From the NCBI GenBank assembly GCA_026417275.1, contig JAOADO010000020.1:1-23600 (forward strand): a stretch of 23,600 nt of DNA, read 5' to 3'. Shown in pieces: positions 21,650-23,600 of the stretch. The notes under the pieces are model-generated. The model was not told the origin of the DNA, searched no databases, and saw only the letters and a program-made list of their open reading frames with translations. The stretch's first letter is position 1, and each line of letters starts with the position of its first letter. Made by a program: the position numbers and the translations under genes. The DNA is from Verrucomicrobiia bacterium (GTDB lineage: Bacteria > Verrucomicrobiota > Verrucomicrobiae > Limisphaerales > JAKPVM01).

Positions 21650-23395
21650 ATGGCACAGGTAAAATCATTTGGCGAAAGAATCGCCGAGGCAATGGTGGAA
21701 GACGGCTTGCTAACTCAATCGCAGGTCGAAGAGCTTATATTGTTGCAAAAAAAAGAGAATAAAAGATTTCTTAATCTTGTCATTGAAAAAGGGTTGGTCA
21801 ATGAAATTGACCTTACTGTTTCAATGGGGCGTGTTCTTGGAACGCCGCCTGTTAACTTGAATCGAATAGTGATTCCCCACGATGTTGCTACTATTTTGCC
21901 GAAGGAAACGGCAATGAATCACAAGGTGGTTCCGGTTTCGCGGATTGGAAACAAACTTTATCTTGCGATGGCTGACCCGCTAAATGTTATCGCGCTGGAT
22001 GATATAAAAAGAATCACAAAATTGGATATCCAGCCCATGATTGCGCCTGAAAAAGCAATCATTGATAAAATAAATAATCTTGAAAGCGGGCAGATTGCAT
22101 CAATGTCCCAGATAATGGAGGAGGCAGACCGCAAAGCCCAGGAGGAAAAAGAAGAACCTACAGAAGATATTGAAATTGAAAAGCCTGTTCAGGAAGAAGT
22201 TAATCTTGACCAATTAATTGCTTCTGGAGAGGAAGCCCCAGTAATAAAACTCGCTAATCTTATTCTCGTGCAGGCAATTCGCGACCGCGCAAGTGATATT
22301 CATATTGAGCCATTTGAAAAAACCATGCGTTTGCGATACAGAATTGACGGTGTTCTTATTGATATGCCGCCGCCGCCAAAAAGCATGCAAATTGCTCTTA
22401 CTTCGCGAATAAAAATCATGGCAAATCTCGATATTGCAGAACGCCGCTTGCCTCAAGATGGCAGAATGAGAGTAAAGGTGGGCGGCAGAGATATCGATTT
22501 GCGTGTTTCTTTCTTGCCAACAGTTCACGGAGAAAAGTGTGTATTGCGCGTCCTTGATAAGTCCAATCTCTCCGCAAGTCTTGACCAGTTGGGGATGGAT
22601 ACGGACAGTTTTAAACGATTCAAAGCCGCTATTGATGCCCCGCACGGTTTGATACTTGTTACCGGACCAACCGGCTCAGGCAAAACAACAACTCTTTACT
22701 CGGCGTTGAATGAACTCAATAATCCTGAATACAATATCATCACAGTCGAAGACCCGGTAGAATTCCAGATTCCGGGAATTAATCAGGTTCCGGTTCGGAA
22801 GGAAATTGGATTAACTTTTGCATCAGCATTGCGTGCCATATTGCGGCAGGACCCGGACATAATCATGATTGGTGAGATTCGGGACGAAGAAACTGCCGAA
22901 ATTGCCGTTGAAGCCGCGCTCACCGGACATCAGGTTTTAAGCACAATGCACTGCAATGACGCCCCAGGAGCAATTGCTCGACTGGACGACATGGGAATTG
23001 CGCCATTCTTAATCTCATCTTCTGTAATTCTTTCATGCGCACAACGATTGATGCGGCGAACTTGCACAGCATGCAAAGAACCAGTGTCGTATCCATCAAA
23101 GATGTTCGAAGACCTTAACATTGACCCGAAAATATTCAATGGCGTCCAATTGTTTAAAGGCAGAGGATGCGAAAGATGCAAAAATACGGGTTACGCTGGA
23201 CGTGTCGCAATAATCGAAATAATGACAGTCACAGATGAGATACGAAAATTAGTCATTAAACGCGCAGGTTCTATGGAAATAGGCAAAGTCGCCATTGAGC
23301 AAGGAATGAAAACCCTTCGCATGGTTGCACTGGATAAGGTCAGACATGGAATTTCTACGCTTGAACAGGTGTTGATTGTAACTCCGGGGCATTGA
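21650..23395 (+). CDS. GspE/PilB-family assembly ATPase
   Basis: A 581-residue protein with an MshEN domain (about residues 1-150), then an acidic linker and the ATPase core. Walker A 'GPTGSGKTTT' is at residues 339-348 and the Walker B region 'DIIMIGE' at 403-409. The Asp box 'ITVEDPVEF' and His box 'ALTGHQVLSTMH' are also clear. Four cysteines in two CxxC pairs (472/475 and 507/510) form the zinc-binding module typical of PilB/GspE. It drives assembly of type IV pili or type II pseudopili at the inner membrane. The pseudopilin cassette on the other strand at the left of the window is a candidate client. No PilT, PilC or secretin gene is seen here. The gene follows the TPR/MshEN gene by 7 bases. 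Confidence in the family is high; PilB or GspE cannot be told apart. Confidence 0.95.
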   Translation: MAQVKSFGERIAEAMVEDGLLTQSQVEELILLQKKENKRFLNLVIEKGLVNEIDLTVSMGRVLGTPPVNLNRIVIPHDVATILPKETAMNHKVVPVSRIGNKLYLAMADPLNVIALDDIKRITKLDIQPMIAPEKAIIDKINNLESGQIASMSQIMEEADRKAQEEKEEPTEDIEIEKPVQEEVNLDQLIASGEEAPVIKLANLILVQAIRDRASDIHIEPFEKTMRLRYRIDGVLIDMPPPPKSMQIALTSRIKIMANLDIAERRLPQDGRMRVKVGGRDIDLRVSFLPTVHGEKCVLRVLDKSNLSASLDQLGMDTDSFKRFKAAIDAPHGLILVTGPTGSGKTTTLYSALNELNNPEYNIITVEDPVEFQIPGINQVPVRKEIGLTFASALRAILRQDPDIIMIGEIRDEETAEIAVEAALTGHQVLSTMHCNDAPGAIARLDDMGIAPFLISSSVILSCAQRLMRRTCTACKEPVSYPSKMFEDLNIDPKIFNGVQLFKGRGCERCKNTGYAGRVAIIEIMTVTDEIRKLVIKRAGSMEIGKVAIEQGMKTLRMVALDKVRHGISTLEQVLIVTPGH

Positions 23396-23415
23396 TGAGT
23401 TAGTTCCTGACAGCA

Positions 23416-23512
23416 AAACAAGCAAGTTATGCTGAACATTTTATTAATATCATCATGCATTACCTAAATTAATTCTGCATCCGGGACAAAATCGGGAAGT
23501 CTTTGCTTGTTT
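23416..23512. repeat. Ten-base inverted repeat in the gap after the ATPase gene
   Basis: AAACAAGCAA (23416-23425) has a perfect reverse complement TTGCTTGTTT (23503-23512), 77 bases apart. It could frame a structured RNA, but a match of this length is expected about once by chance in a window this size. No terminator is apparent otherwise. Confidence 0.25.
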
Positions 23513-23552
23513 CAAATTCCAACAAGAATGATTATATTATTGCTGACTGTTT

Positions 23553-23600
23553 ATGGTTACACATTTTTGCGACAGATGCGGAATGCCAATCTTTAAAGGC
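23553..23600 (+). CDS. Start of a gene with a CxxC motif (cut by the window)
   Basis: ATG at 23553-23555 opens a frame to the right edge. Its 16 codons read 'MVTHFCDRCGMPIFKG', a CxxC pair followed by a hydrophobic turn, as in the first half of a zinc ribbon. No ribosome binding site is visible within 15 bases upstream, and too little is present for a family. It would be the first gene beyond the ATPase on the same strand. Confidence 0.4.
   Translation, partial: MVTHFCDRCGMPIFKG

Noticed and set aside
23416..23512. Ten-base inverted repeat as a terminator or attachment site
   Set aside because: The spacing of 77 bases is too wide for a terminator, and about one such match is expected by chance in this window. 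It is kept only as a low-confidence repeat.
1..23600. tRNA, CRISPR array or insertion sequence
   Set aside because: No cloverleaf-like segments, spaced direct repeats, transposase motifs or terminal inverted repeats were seen on either strand.

Overview
The window most likely comes from a member of the Verrucomicrobiota, probably near the Limisphaerales/Pedosphaera lineage. Three things suggest this. There is a block of five prepilin-like genes followed by a very large exported protein, resembling the four-gene cassettes (proteins A to D) described in Verrucomicrobium and Chthoniobacter. The exported proteins are rich in Asn-Thr pairs. FeoA and ArgJ also have unusual forms that I associate with this phylum. 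This assignment is inference, because no rRNA gene is present. I see no insertion sequence, phage gene, tRNA or CRISPR array.

Layout. Positions 1-5813 (minus strand) hold the pseudopilin cassette, read right to left: two GspG-like pseudopilins, a GspH-like one, a B-like one, a C-like one, and the large A-like protein that runs off the left edge. Just upstream on the same strand (5852-6596) is a BrnT-like toxin with a CopG-type antitoxin, preceded by an AT-rich stretch of inverted repeats. After an AT-rich gap come argC-argJ-argB (6986-10276), rpsI and rplM (10399-11262), a two-domain nucleoside diphosphate kinase-like gene (11392-12609) and a small DUF5679-like zinc-ribbon gene, all on the minus strand. 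Next are a membrane protein and its overlapping winged-helix regulator (13277-14120), a 650-base stretch with no start-bearing gene but a 117-codon open frame that lacks a start codon, and an APC permease with a C-terminal Usp-like domain (14770-16629).

From 16709 rightwards everything reads on the plus strand. The feo block consists of a cysteine-rich FeoA, a second FeoA, FeoB and a UreH/NiCoT-like membrane protein with a His-rich loop. It is followed by a TPR protein with a degenerate MshEN domain, the GspE/PilB-type ATPase, and the first codons of a further gene with a CxxC motif.

How the parts fit together. The cassette and the ATPase pair lie about 15 kb apart but could belong to the same type IV pilus or type II secretion-like machine. 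The arg genes supply the ornithine and N-acetylglutamyl-phosphate steps of arginine synthesis and are tightly coupled (ATGA overlap, then a 7-base gap). The feo block should import Fe(II). Its upstream region, shared with the divergent permease, holds an FNR/CRP-type half-site pair and a long inverted repeat, so oxygen or iron control is plausible.
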